A stretch of 64,000 nucleotides of DNA from Fibrobacter sp. (GTDB taxonomy: Bacteria; Fibrobacterota; Fibrobacteria; Fibrobacterales; Fibrobacteraceae), in assembly GCF_017545445.1 (NCBI RefSeq), contig NZ_JAFWOM010000148.1, positions 17,582-81,581 on the forward strand, written 5' to 3'. The notes under the pieces were generated by a model that saw nothing but the letters and a program-made list of their open reading frames with translations, had not been told where the DNA came from and ran no database searches. Below are positions 27,901 to 35,314 of the stretch, piece by piece (the stretch's first letter is position 1; every line of letters starts with the position of its first letter). The position numbers were made by a program, and so were the translations under genes.

Positions 27901-28076
27901 CTAGAAACTTTTTTGCCACTAATTTTTCCACTACTGCTACTTTCCGCCGTCGAAATTTCATTTTCGACATCTTGCGAAGAACTTGAATCATCGCCACAAG
28001 CACTAAATGTACCAGCAATCAAGGCAACAAAAACAAAAGCAAACAACTTCATTTTCAACATACTCATCGGATTCAT
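24945..28076 (-). CDS. FISUMP lipoprotein with a long array of two-cysteine modules
   Basis: A 1043-residue lipoprotein (leader ending F-S-A-C, Cys27; Ser-rich stretch to ~65). Residues ~95-245 are a degenerate FISUMP-like domain ('SWMVENLDY ... DYGRLYF ... CPEDYQLPKASEW'). Then ~16 consecutive modules of 36-45 residues follow the pattern G-x-C, ~15-20 residues, Y-x-C, 2-6 residues, W ('FGICPRDTTYFIVEDTLVYTCRNGSWS' type), presumably one disulfide each. Residues ~860-1043 are a fuller FISUMP domain ('DSRDGNEYAAITIAGKTWMAEPL', 'GICMDGWHLPNQDEV', 'FPVRCVKDY'). Function unknown; surface binding is inferred. Its start overlaps the upstream stop (TAATG). Confidence 0.8.
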   Translation of the reverse strand: MNPMSMLKMKLFAFVFVALIAGTFSACGDDSSSSQDVENEISTAESSSSGKISGKKVSSSSLESNVDIKDGPVSNTDTIDVSEYDDNDIIKDKQSERGYELLVSGINSWMVENLDYKPNHPISTCYDYADSLCRDYGRLYFSKQREDISCPEDYQLPKASEWRLLLESKVDHKPQFAGKCNQTSGKPLECIAIKDTSYYLTQDDSIVVLPKKGTWKVVKNSSKIFTSVRCIKHLSIIEKKKDLPKCNNDYSQRTVYVIENDSAYKCQSSEWKYAKTYSVCKDGEKYLYKGKSDSLYSCKNGMWHIADLSDINRPCLDENRHKDVTLSGNRYACTDTGWAKLPYPASVLGECYLEHFGVIAKADSMNTFVCRNTGLWTSAGPVDVFGKCNKDRDGSIVTLDTMEYFCTMKYDGRWNRRDDDAVTKEHGFCTDERYNEKQVTHDQYYLCGSDNRWIRKDNFDYFDKCDTALWDSVGFVGSLEYLCNRYLKKWQTVPHMSFEELEKEIDCTPKVYGKIYTRKSGGDKYICKLNSKSQYQFLTPSETELKYGICGRDTAFHVSESDSITYVCQSGSWSKRVLDKNEIKFGICPRDTTYFIVEDTLVYTCRNGSWSSRKLSALEYKLGICPRDTTYEVLENMYVYTCKNGTWSEQKLSECESKFGKCTKDSNYVKLKDKTGCFCESGAWKQRVLESVEINYEICRQGVNYIIFDNRYTYTCKNGDITKYTTTKSDRNDVFGKCQSSTHGIDTVYYGQRFVCDIVASDEWIQYGILDTLAGSHCTESINDKEVKLNDTTYFTCTHTVFGYEWKQQYMSERMSNCNKDKEGAIETNGLTRSVCRNSKWVPADTFHVTDSRDGNEYAAITIAGKTWMAEPLAYVPEGQQIFVIGKKYPVESVNRGQVVFYPWAVAMGLDRKYDSTYAGDLFKDKAMVQGICMDGWHLPNQDEVSELDKAITRNFRNNSKLFEDEDIVGIHFIKSQSWQIYRNSETGIDSLSVVTNNEVEHVWTSKEQGYTKAFESCFTEDYQISVAVSKLQVFPVRCVKDY

Positions 28077-30139
28077 TATTTGCCCCCTTTAGCTTTGCCT
28101 TTTACTCGATAGGAGTCTTTTTCCTTGTACAGCTCCCAACGTCCATCGACACACATAACTTTAGAACCATTATATGTTTTGATTTGCAAATTTGATTTTC
28201 TATCGCAAAGTCCTATTTCGTATTCTGTTTTTGAGATGCTTTTCCAGCCACTTGAATCACACACAACGTAGCCAAACTTAGTTGTTTTGCCCATTTTTCC
28301 GTAATTATCAGAAAGACATTTATCCACGCCATCATAGAAGCTTCGCCAGCTACCCTTATCAGCATTACAGTAATAACTCACTCCCGTTGTATCATTCGTG
28401 TAGGTTTCACCATGATTTTCTTTTGAACATTTTGGGAAAACAAGAGTCTTTACATTGTAATAATCACCATAGTCCGTGCATACTTCAGTATAATAATAAT
28501 TGCCATTAGAGCTCATTATTAAATTTACGGTCGATGAATTACAATGATTTAAAGTCTGTACACTTCTATAAGAAGATCCGATTCTACGATAGCTCCACAA
28601 GTACCCATTATAGCCCTCATCGCATTCGTAATATGCATCACGAAATTCTGTTATCGCAGGAGCATCGCATGGTCCCAAAATATCATTAATGGTGTAATTT
28701 TTCCATGCGTACGTTATCTGTTTTTCGCCATTTGTCGAATCGCAAACAGTCGATTTTGCGCTAGAATCTTTGCATACAAAAGTCATCGTAGTATCGCACA
28801 TGTATTCCGTTTTTTCGTCCGTGATATCGTAAGTGCCAGTTTCAAACATAAACTGTTTTTTGGGAATGCAAACGCCAAAACGTTCTTCAAGTTTTGTAAC
28901 TCGCTCCCAGCCATTGCCACGGCAGATATAATGCGTATTTTTGAAATCGAGCGTATCGTACAAATGCTTAGTCTGTTTATCGTTGCAATCACCGACGAAA
29001 TCGTTCATCGTCGCCACGCGCCATTTGTAGCCATCGCAATAATACAATTCAATTACATTACCTTGGAATAAAGTATCAATTTTTTCGTTTTTGCGGCTAT
29101 TGCAAACGCCCAAGGAATCTTCAAGACCCGTCGGCTTACGCCATTTAAGTTGGTCACAAACGTATTTTTCGCCGTTGAATTTAAAGACCTTCCCCTGCTT
29201 GCTGGTGTCACAAACTACAGGCGATTCGCTGATAGTTGCAAGCTGCCAAATTTCATCTTGGCAAATCATCATCGAATCGTTGACAACGAACGTTTTTCGG
29301 TTATTGCTACAGTTCTCAGTGAAATCAGGTAACCAAGATTTCAAGTCCGGGTAGCAACGGTAGTTCTGCTTTTCTTCAAAAACATACGCCAACGTGGGCG
29401 GATTCTTTTTTACTTCGTCGCAAGTAGGCAAATCCTTTTTCGCTTTGACATACGACGGATAACCGACGCAAAGGATATTATAAAATCCGTTTTCTTTAGC
29501 AGACTTAAAGGAGGCCTTTGCAGCACCATTCTTAAGAGAATAAACTTTCCCGTCAGAAGTAAGGTAATTCGCCGATGAATTTAAATCCGAGCATTTAAAC
29601 TTGCCATTCGTCTTTTCGCAATAACCGCCATACGAGAACGACAACAGCTTACCGATTTCGCGGTATTCGGAACGATATGATTCTAAAAGTTCCCAGTCTT
29701 TTGACGAAGGTAAATTCATACCATCAGGGCAAACCGCGTTTATATTTCCATTCAACGAATACAGACGACCGAAATCATCACAGTTGCCTTTTTGCTCGTC
29801 ATAGCAAACGCTTTCCACACCGCTAGATGTCGCCGTATTTTTCTGACTGTTCCATACGGCATTTCCAACACGAATGTAATAAACGTTCGTGCTACGATAG
29901 TTATCGCGAACCGAATCAATAGAAAAAACAATGTTCGAAGGTAAACTCGTCTTGATGTAGTCCTCTTTTTCATCAGGATCTACATTACCTTTAAGTTCCG
30001 TTTTTTCGGAATTGCTTTCTTTATTTTCTTCCGTATCCAGAGAAAGAATTTCATCATTTGGCTTTTGAGATTCATCCGAACCGCACGCCCCAAAGACAAG
30101 GCAGGCCACCACACCAATCCAATAAAGTTTCATCTTCAC
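28076..30139 (-). CDS. FISUMP-related lipoprotein with two-cysteine module array, no C-terminal FISUMP domain
   Basis: The 687-residue product begins with a lipoprotein-like leader (F-G-A-C, Cys19) and an acidic linker. Residues ~75-235 resemble a FISUMP domain ('GRLYSLNGNINAVCPDGMNLPSSKDWELL'). About 12 two-cysteine modules follow ('GDCNDKQTKHLYDTLDF...YICRGNGWERVT' type). It stops after the modules with a basic tail (RVKGKAKGGK), whereas the neighbour continues into a FISUMP domain. The two genes are coupled through TAATG and look like an in-tandem duplication that diverged. Confidence 0.75.
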   Translation of the reverse strand: MKMKLYWIGVVACLVFGACGSDESQKPNDEILSLDTEENKESNSEKTELKGNVDPDEKEDYIKTSLPSNIVFSIDSVRDNYRSTNVYYIRVGNAVWNSQKNTATSSGVESVCYDEQKGNCDDFGRLYSLNGNINAVCPDGMNLPSSKDWELLESYRSEYREIGKLLSFSYGGYCEKTNGKFKCSDLNSSANYLTSDGKVYSLKNGAAKASFKSAKENGFYNILCVGYPSYVKAKKDLPTCDEVKKNPPTLAYVFEEKQNYRCYPDLKSWLPDFTENCSNNRKTFVVNDSMMICQDEIWQLATISESPVVCDTSKQGKVFKFNGEKYVCDQLKWRKPTGLEDSLGVCNSRKNEKIDTLFQGNVIELYYCDGYKWRVATMNDFVGDCNDKQTKHLYDTLDFKNTHYICRGNGWERVTKLEERFGVCIPKKQFMFETGTYDITDEKTEYMCDTTMTFVCKDSSAKSTVCDSTNGEKQITYAWKNYTINDILGPCDAPAITEFRDAYYECDEGYNGYLWSYRRIGSSYRSVQTLNHCNSSTVNLIMSSNGNYYYTEVCTDYGDYYNVKTLVFPKCSKENHGETYTNDTTGVSYYCNADKGSWRSFYDGVDKCLSDNYGKMGKTTKFGYVVCDSSGWKSISKTEYEIGLCDRKSNLQIKTYNGSKVMCVDGRWELYKEKDSYRVKGKAKGGK

Positions 30140-30194
30140 TCCAGCTTCAAATTTATTTATACAACTAAAATATAAAAATTTATCTTCAAAAAGG

Positions 30195-30574
30195 AGTGGT
30201 ATGAGGTATGGGCACGGGGCTTACGCCCCTCTGAGGTATGGGGTATGAGCACGGTCGCCTTCGGCTCCCTCTGAGGTATGGGCATTTGTAATTAGAACAG
30301 CCCAAAGCCTTGCAAAGCAAGGCGACCCCAAAGCGAAGCGTGCTCAAAGGCACAATGTGCCGACCCCATAGCCCAAAAGCGAGTTTACGAGCGAGCTGAG
30401 AGCGAAGCGACCTCAAAAGCGTGCAAAACGAGTGTCGCAGAAAATGGTTGACGCTTCGCGTCCATTCCTTCGGCTCACAAATAGAAAACATAAATGTTTT
30501 CTGCTTGCTTCGCCTTGTGAACTATTGCATTTTCTATGACCGAGTGCAGCCGCAGACGCCGAAGGCGTCAAAGT
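30195..30574. repeat. Composite intergenic repeat, copy 2 (downstream of the 232-residue FISUMP gene)
   Basis: The 439-bp gap between two minus-strand FISUMP genes is filled with repeats. 30195-30300 has the GGTATGGG/GGTCGCCTTCGGCTCC element in two rounds. 30300-30406 has short AAAGCGAAGCG-type palindromic pieces. 30407-30573 is the ~167-bp structured repeat nearly identical to 24751-24918, including the AGAAAACAT/ATGTTTTCT hairpin. It ends 5 bases from the stop of the 30579-31277 gene. No supported coding sequence. Confidence 0.75.
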
Positions 30575-30578
30575 CCCA

Positions 30579-31277
30579 CTAGTCTTTTACGCAACGGACA
30601 GAGCGTCCAAATTTAACACCGCAGCTTATCACATTTACATAAGTGTTTTCGCCTATAGTCGCGCAATACGAAAAATTAGAATCTGTCTCTGTAGAACTCC
30701 AGAAATCGGCTTGTTCGCCCTGAAGCACAAAGTCCAAGTCTTCCGCGTTCCAACAGCCAGCAGGGAGAGCAGTAAAGGAGTAAGCATCAGAGCCATTAAT
30801 GCTTTTGCCATCTTCATTCACCCACCCCTTTTGGGACTTAAGAGCATATCCGACATCTTCCATAATGAAATATGCAGCGTTACTCGTGTCCACTTCGGAA
30901 TTGTTCATGTCAACAGCAGCAAACATTGCAATAAATTCACTTTTGCTCGGCAAATGCCATCCGGCAGGGCAAGCAATCAAGGCTTCATCCCAAGAGTAGT
31001 GGCGACCGTACTTGCATTTGTCCGCTTTTTCATCAAAGCACTTGCTATTTTCAGTCTTGTAGCTGAGGTTCTCGGCCATCCAAATTACCGAATCAATGGC
31101 AATTGCTTTGTAGCTTTGACCATCGCGAGAATCGGTAAAAGTACCTTTATCTCCATTCCATTGCACTTCATCAACCGAAGTGCCGTTCGAATCGCCGCAT
31201 CCGGCAAGCATTGCAAACGCGGCAAACAATACCACCATCGGTTTGCATGTCAAAGTCCATAAATTACTTTTTAGCAT
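30579..31277 (-). CDS. FISUMP-domain lipoprotein (single domain)
   Basis: The 232-residue product has a lipobox L-A-G-C (Cys27), then one complete FISUMP domain: 'FTDSRDGQSYKAIAIDSVIWMAENLSY', 'KCFDEKADKCKYGRHYSWDEAL', 'CPAGWHLPSKSEF', 'ALPAGCWNAEDLDF', 'FWSSTE', 'GRSVRCVKD'. The family is greatly expanded in Fibrobacter and has no established biochemical role; its fold resembles C-type-lectin/SUMF1-like surface domains in pattern (inference). The start has AAAAGGAGAAGG upstream. It is separated from the two module-array genes by repeat DNA. Confidence 0.85.
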   Translation of the reverse strand: MLKSNLWTLTCKPMVVLFAAFAMLAGCGDSNGTSVDEVQWNGDKGTFTDSRDGQSYKAIAIDSVIWMAENLSYKTENSKCFDEKADKCKYGRHYSWDEALIACPAGWHLPSKSEFIAMFAAVDMNNSEVDTSNAAYFIMEDVGYALKSQKGWVNEDGKSINGSDAYSFTALPAGCWNAEDLDFVLQGEQADFWSSTETDSNFSYCATIGENTYVNVISCGVKFGRSVRCVKD

Positions 31278-31403
31278 AAATCCTTCTCCTTTTTTAGAAC
31301 AAATTTAACAATAGTTATTAGTAATTAGTTATTGGTCACTAGCTTTAAGATTGGCAATTCGACGCGATTGTATAACTAACGACTCACGACCATTGACAAA
31401 CGA

Positions 31404-32027
31404 CTAAAAATCGCAATTCTTGACACAGCGGTTGTCCTTAAATTCCGCTTCCTGGACGAGTTTGCCAAAGCTGTAGCGGTGGTAAGCTCCGTTGCGGATA
31501 CCACGTTCAAATTTCATGTCTTCGAACAGCAATCCCATCTCATCGTATATTTTCACGATGCCGTGAATTTGTCCGTTCTCGTACGGAATCTGGCGGCGGA
31601 TTTTTCCATTTTCGTACCAGTCTTCCGACATGCCGTTTAACGTTCCGCGGTTATACTTCTCGCTCGATTTCTTTTTGCCGTTTTCATAATAGATGGTGCT
31701 CAGACCTTCTTCTTCGCCGTCCTTGTAGCCGACCGTTTCGTGCAACTTCCCGTTTTCATCGTACGAGCGTAAAACGCCGTCCAACTTGCCGTTCTTGTAG
31801 GGGGCTTCGACCGCCAAATTCCCGTTCGGATGGTATGTCAACGACATGCCTTCGCGCACGTCCGTTCCCTTCAAGACAGTGTAAATTCTCGACACGCGAC
31901 CGTCGTCATACGTCGTTTTTACCGTATCTACGGGGGGAGAAACCGCCGTAGAATCCGCCAAAGAGCCCGTTTGAGCTGTGCAGCCCGTCACGATACACAA
32001 AAAAATCATTAAAAAAAGCTTTTTCAT
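31404..32027 (-). CDS. MORN-repeat (YwqK-type) lipoprotein
   Basis: A 207-residue lipoprotein: MKKLFLMIFLCIVTGC places the lipid on Cys16. After a short linker there are about seven 22-24-residue MORN-variant repeats ('MSLTYHPNGNLAVEAPYKNGKLDGVLRSYDENGKL' type, with G-x-x-Y and NGK). Databases often call such proteins YwqK antitoxins, but there is no toxin partner here and the lipobox argues for an envelope role. ATG 32027 is chosen because it gives the signal peptide; an upstream in-frame start would add eight residues. Divergent from the radical SAM gene. Confidence 0.75.
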   Translation of the reverse strand: MKKLFLMIFLCIVTGCTAQTGSLADSTAVSPPVDTVKTTYDDGRVSRIYTVLKGTDVREGMSLTYHPNGNLAVEAPYKNGKLDGVLRSYDENGKLHETVGYKDGEEEGLSTIYYENGKKKSSEKYNRGTLNGMSEDWYENGKIRRQIPYENGQIHGIVKIYDEMGLLFEDMKFERGIRNGAYHRYSFGKLVQEAEFKDNRCVKNCDF

Positions 32028-32077
32028 TACATTATAATGTAGCATAATCATTTAAGATTATGTATTTTGTGTCCGTC

Positions 32078-33583
32078 ATGCATGTTACTTTTTTAAATCC
32101 TCCTTTTCACCCGATGTTCAGTCGGGAATCTCGCTCCCCTTGTGTTACTAAATCCAGTACGCTTTACTGGCCGATGTTTTTGAGCTATGCAGCCGGCGTT
32201 TGCGAAGCCGACGGCAACGAAATCCAGCTGATTGACAGCCCCGCCATGGAACTAGACCTCGCGCAGACGCTTGAAGGCATCAAGAAGTTCGGCCCAGAAC
32301 TTGTCATTTGCAGCACTAGCACCCCGAGTATTTTGAACGACCTCAAGGTGGTCCACGCCATCAAGCAAGAATTGCCGAACGTGAAGGTTGCCATCATGGG
32401 CACGCACGCGACCGCCGAGCCGCTTGAATCCATGGAAATGGAACCGTCGCTGGACTTTGTGGTGATTGGCGAAGCCGATTACACTTGCCGGAACCTCGTC
32501 CGTGCACTCCGCGGAGACGGCGCTCCCGTCGGTCAGTTCGCGGGACTTGCCTACCGCACCGCCGAAGGCAAGGTGGACTTCCAGCCCGAAGGCCCGAAAA
32601 TCGAGAACTTGAACGAAATCCCGTGGGTTTCCAAGGTCTATCGCAAGCACCTCTACAGCTGCTACAAGAAGTATTTCTACGGCGCGAACCTGAACCCGCT
32701 TATCGTGATTCTCAGTGGCCGCGGTTGCCCGAACCACTGCAGCTACTGCGTGATCCCGCAGACGCTCAACGGTCACAAGTTCCGCCGCCGCGATCCGAAG
32801 GACGTTGTTGACGAACTGCAGTACATCAAGGAAAACTTCGAAGATTTAGGCGAAGTGTTCTTCGAAGACGATACGTTTACGGCGAGCCACGAACACGTGC
32901 GCCAGATTTGCAACTTGATTCTGGAACGCGGTCTCAAGATTACGTGGAGCTGCAACGCCCGCGCCGATGTGCCGCTCGATTTGCTCAAGCTCATGAAGAA
33001 GGCCGGTGGCCGCGAGATGTGCGTGGGCTTCGAAAGTGCAAGCCCCGAGGTTCTCGAAAAGATCCACAAGGGCGTGAAGAACACGGACAAGGCGATTGAA
33101 TTTACGAAGAACGCCCGCAAGGCAGGACTCCTCGTTCACGGTTGCTTCATGGTCGGTAACCCGGGCGACACGCCGGAAACGCTCCGCATGACGCTCGACT
33201 ACGCCAAGAAGCTGAACCCGAACACGGCGCAGTTCTACCCCATCATGGCGTACCCCGGCACCGAAGCGTACAAGGAAGCTCTCGAAAGCGGTGCGCTCAA
33301 GTCCAAGGACTACAGCCAGTGGCTCGACAAGGACGGCTTCCACCGCACCACGATCCAGCGCGGCGAACTCACAAGCCAGGCGCTCGTCGATTTCTGCGAC
33401 AAGGCCCGCCGTGAATTCTACCTGCGCCCGAGCTACATCATCCGCCAGGGCATCATGGCCATCAAGAACCCGCGTGAACGTTACCGCGTCTTCCGCGGAT
33501 TTGGCACGCTCGTGAAGCACCTGTTTAGGAAGCACGGCGAGCTCGCCCCGGTCGCAAGACAGGCCCCGACAATTAAAGAATAG
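32078..33583 (+). CDS. B12-binding-domain radical SAM enzyme
   Basis: The 501-residue protein has an N-terminal cobalamin-binding-like Rossmann domain ('VTFLNPPFHP', 'GVCEADGNEIQLIDSPAME', 'ICSTSTPSILND', 'GTHATAEPLESMEMEPSLDFVVIGEAD'). The radical SAM core follows, with the 4Fe-4S motif C-x3-C-x2-C in 'GRGCPNHCSYC', then 'FEDDTFTASHEHVRQIC', 'WSCNARAD', 'GFESASPEVLEKIHKGV' and 'GCFMVGNPGDTPET'. Members of this BchE/HpnJ-like group modify lipids, pigments or antibiotics; the substrate here is not inferable. ATG 32078 fits the family N-terminus better than ATG 32060. A run of GC-rich synonymous codons distinguishes it from its AT-richer neighbours. Confidence 0.87.
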   Translation: MHVTFLNPPFHPMFSRESRSPCVTKSSTLYWPMFLSYAAGVCEADGNEIQLIDSPAMELDLAQTLEGIKKFGPELVICSTSTPSILNDLKVVHAIKQELPNVKVAIMGTHATAEPLESMEMEPSLDFVVIGEADYTCRNLVRALRGDGAPVGQFAGLAYRTAEGKVDFQPEGPKIENLNEIPWVSKVYRKHLYSCYKKYFYGANLNPLIVILSGRGCPNHCSYCVIPQTLNGHKFRRRDPKDVVDELQYIKENFEDLGEVFFEDDTFTASHEHVRQICNLILERGLKITWSCNARADVPLDLLKLMKKAGGREMCVGFESASPEVLEKIHKGVKNTDKAIEFTKNARKAGLLVHGCFMVGNPGDTPETLRMTLDYAKKLNPNTAQFYPIMAYPGTEAYKEALESGALKSKDYSQWLDKDGFHRTTIQRGELTSQALVDFCDKARREFYLRPSYIIRQGIMAIKNPRERYRVFRGFGTLVKHLFRKHGELAPVARQAPTIKE

Positions 33584-33605
33584 AGTGCTTCGCTCGCAAA
33601 AATTG

Positions 33606-33896
33606 AAATTTGGCGGTGAAATTGCGAATTTTTCGTTCATTTCACCGCCACTTTTGTAGTTTGTCTGTAAGATTTTGGACCAAAACGCCGTAATGTCGCA
33701 TTTTGTGGCGGTGATTTTCAGCATTTTCGTCCATTTTCACCGCCAGAAAACGCTTCAGCAGTCCTGCAAAAGCTGAATTCGCCTCATTTCAGCACGTACA
33801 AACTAAATTTTGGCGGTGAAATCGCGAATTTTTTGTTCATTTCACCGCCACTTTTGCATTTTCAGACCTTCGCTCGCATTTTCAGACCTTCGCTCG
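33606..33896. repeat. Three related hairpins plus a 20-nt direct repeat after the radical SAM gene
   Basis: In this 332-bp gene-free gap, TGGCGGTGAAAT and ATTTCACCGCCA form perfect 12-bp arms with 16-nt loops at 33611-33650 and again exactly 200 bases later at 33811-33850; loop and flanks are nearly identical. A variant with 9-bp arms (TGGCGGTGA/TCACCGCCA) lies between them at 33706-33745. A 20-nt unit, GCATTTTCAGACCTTCGCTC, is repeated head-to-tail at 33856-33895. The first hairpin might terminate the upstream gene but lacks a solid T-run. Confidence 0.85.
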
Positions 33897-33915
33897 CGCT
33901 TTCAGCCCCAAAACG

Positions 33916-34857
33916 TCACACCAGCTGTTCAAGTATTTTTTCCACCATCATGGAATTGAGCGGGCGGTCATGCGTCTCCGTGGTCATCACGAAGTTCTTG
34001 CCCAGGCAAAAGCCGTTCATCAAGTACATTTCCATCTTGGAGGCCATGTTCTGGCAATACTCCGGCACATCGATCATCCCGAAATGTTCCCAGACAAACT
34101 CCTTACGCGTCCGCACGTTCAAGCACGTAAAATCCGGATACACAACAACGCTCTTACGGCCTCGCGCACGCAATCCACCGCGACATTCACCAACTCCGCG
34201 ACTTCCGCCAGCATCGCGACGACCCGCGCGAACCTCACCAACACCGCGCGCCACGTCCACATCACACGCCCCCGCATGCAGCAACTCATGCGGAAACTCG
34301 TAGCGGTAAGGAATCCCCCTGCGGAACAGCGCATCCGCAATGATAATTTCAGACTTCGAACGCACGCGCTCGCCCCGCGCCGTCATCAGCACCGGCGCGT
34401 CCGCGTCGAATTCACGACCGGCGTACTTCACCGCACTCCAGCGCGCCACAAAATCTTCATCGGGATACACAAGCGGGGTCACCAGCGAACGTCGCGCCGG
34501 ATGCAGCAGTGCATACAAGTTTTCCGCAACGGACGCATCGTACTTCGCCACGCATTTTTCCAAGACCCCGCGCAGTTTCTGAAGTTCGGCCCGCATTTTC
34601 GCGTCGTAATCGCGCTGGGCAATGGCCGACGCAAACGACATTTTCTCTTCCGGAATATACTCGCCCTTGCGCCCCGTCTTCGCCGTCACGCGAAAATACT
34701 GGAACCCGCCACGGTGCGGCGACACATTCAGCACGCCAGCCGGCGCACGCGAAAGCCTTTTCGAAAGCACCGCCTCGACATTAGACAATTCAGCGATCCG
34801 CTCACGAAGCAGCGGCAAAAGACAATCTTTGGACAAATTTTCTACAACTCGTTCCAT
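33916..34857 (-). CDS. PD-(D/E)XK-nuclease-like protein of unknown function
   Basis: The 313-residue product is not a family I can name. The N-terminal half is helical. The C-terminal half has a restriction-endonuclease-like pattern: 'RSKSEIIIADALFRRGIPYRYEFP', then 'VVVYPDFTCLNVRTRKEFVWEHFGMIDVPEYCQNMASK'. An Arg/Gly/Val-rich low-complexity insertion (~30 residues, from 'DVDVARGVGEVRAG') interrupts this domain between the first and second blocks. ATG 34857 has GAGGGG five bases upstream. A remnant of a second copy lies 300 bases upstream (35161-35217). Confidence 0.6.
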   Translation of the reverse strand: MERVVENLSKDCLLPLLRERIAELSNVEAVLSKRLSRAPAGVLNVSPHRGGFQYFRVTAKTGRKGEYIPEEKMSFASAIAQRDYDAKMRAELQKLRGVLEKCVAKYDASVAENLYALLHPARRSLVTPLVYPDEDFVARWSAVKYAGREFDADAPVLMTARGERVRSKSEIIIADALFRRGIPYRYEFPHELLHAGACDVDVARGVGEVRAGRRDAGGSRGVGECRGGLRARGRKSVVVYPDFTCLNVRTRKEFVWEHFGMIDVPEYCQNMASKMEMYLMNGFCLGKNFVMTTETHDRPLNSMMVEKILEQLV

Positions 34858-34860
34858 CAA

Positions 34861-35314
34861 ATCCCCTCAAATTTTATAATGAGCAGAAGTAATCTACATT
34901 TTAATTTCTAACTTGACCAGTAGAGTTTGTTGTGACGGGAAAACCATGATTTGCAAGAGGCTGAAACGGCTCCCCTACACACCCGATAACCCGTTCAAAC
35001 CATTGTCTTGGCGGACCTGTTCATTTTCGTGATAGGAATTATAACGCTCGGCTCGGATTCTAATTTTTCGACATATTTGCAATAATCGTCCTACTCATAT
35101 GCATGAACTTGGTCCAACAGCCACTATCAAACGAAAAAGCGATCGCCCAATTGAATATAGGCGCCCCGTCTTCGCCGTCACACGAAAATACTGGAACGTC
35201 CCCCGATGAGGCAGCACAATATTCCCTAATAATTTATGATCAATTCTAATGTGAATAAACGTAAAATACAAATTCATTTTTATATTGTATTGAGGAAGCC
35301 TTTTGGAATGAAAT
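34861..35314. other. Gene-poor gap between the PD-(D/E)XK-like gene and a FISUMP gene
   Basis: This 454-bp interval holds one recognisable item, a 57-bp remnant of the neighbouring gene (35161-35217). The rest (34861-35160) is AT-rich with no supported gene, RNA or terminator. The last 60 bases before 35315 are very AT-rich and may contain the promoter of the FISUMP gene. Confidence 0.5.
35161..35217 (-). pseudogene. Fragment of a second copy of the PD-(D/E)XK-like gene
   Basis: On the minus strand it reads 'VLPHRGTFQYFRVTAKTGRL', matching 'VSPHRGGFQYFRVTAKTGRK' of the neighbouring gene; the DNA corresponds to 34669-34725 with only scattered differences. Nothing upstream or downstream continues the similarity, so this is a decayed or partial duplicate. 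Confidence 0.75.

Noticed and set aside
31404..32027. YwqK-type antitoxin function for the MORN-repeat protein
   Set aside because: A lipoprotein signal peptide and the absence of any toxin gene argue against a cytoplasmic antitoxin.
33606..33896. Possible CRISPR or integron attC array at the TGGCGGTGA hairpins
   Set aside because: Only three hairpins, irregular composition between them, no spacers of constant length, no cassette ORFs and no adjacent integron integrase.
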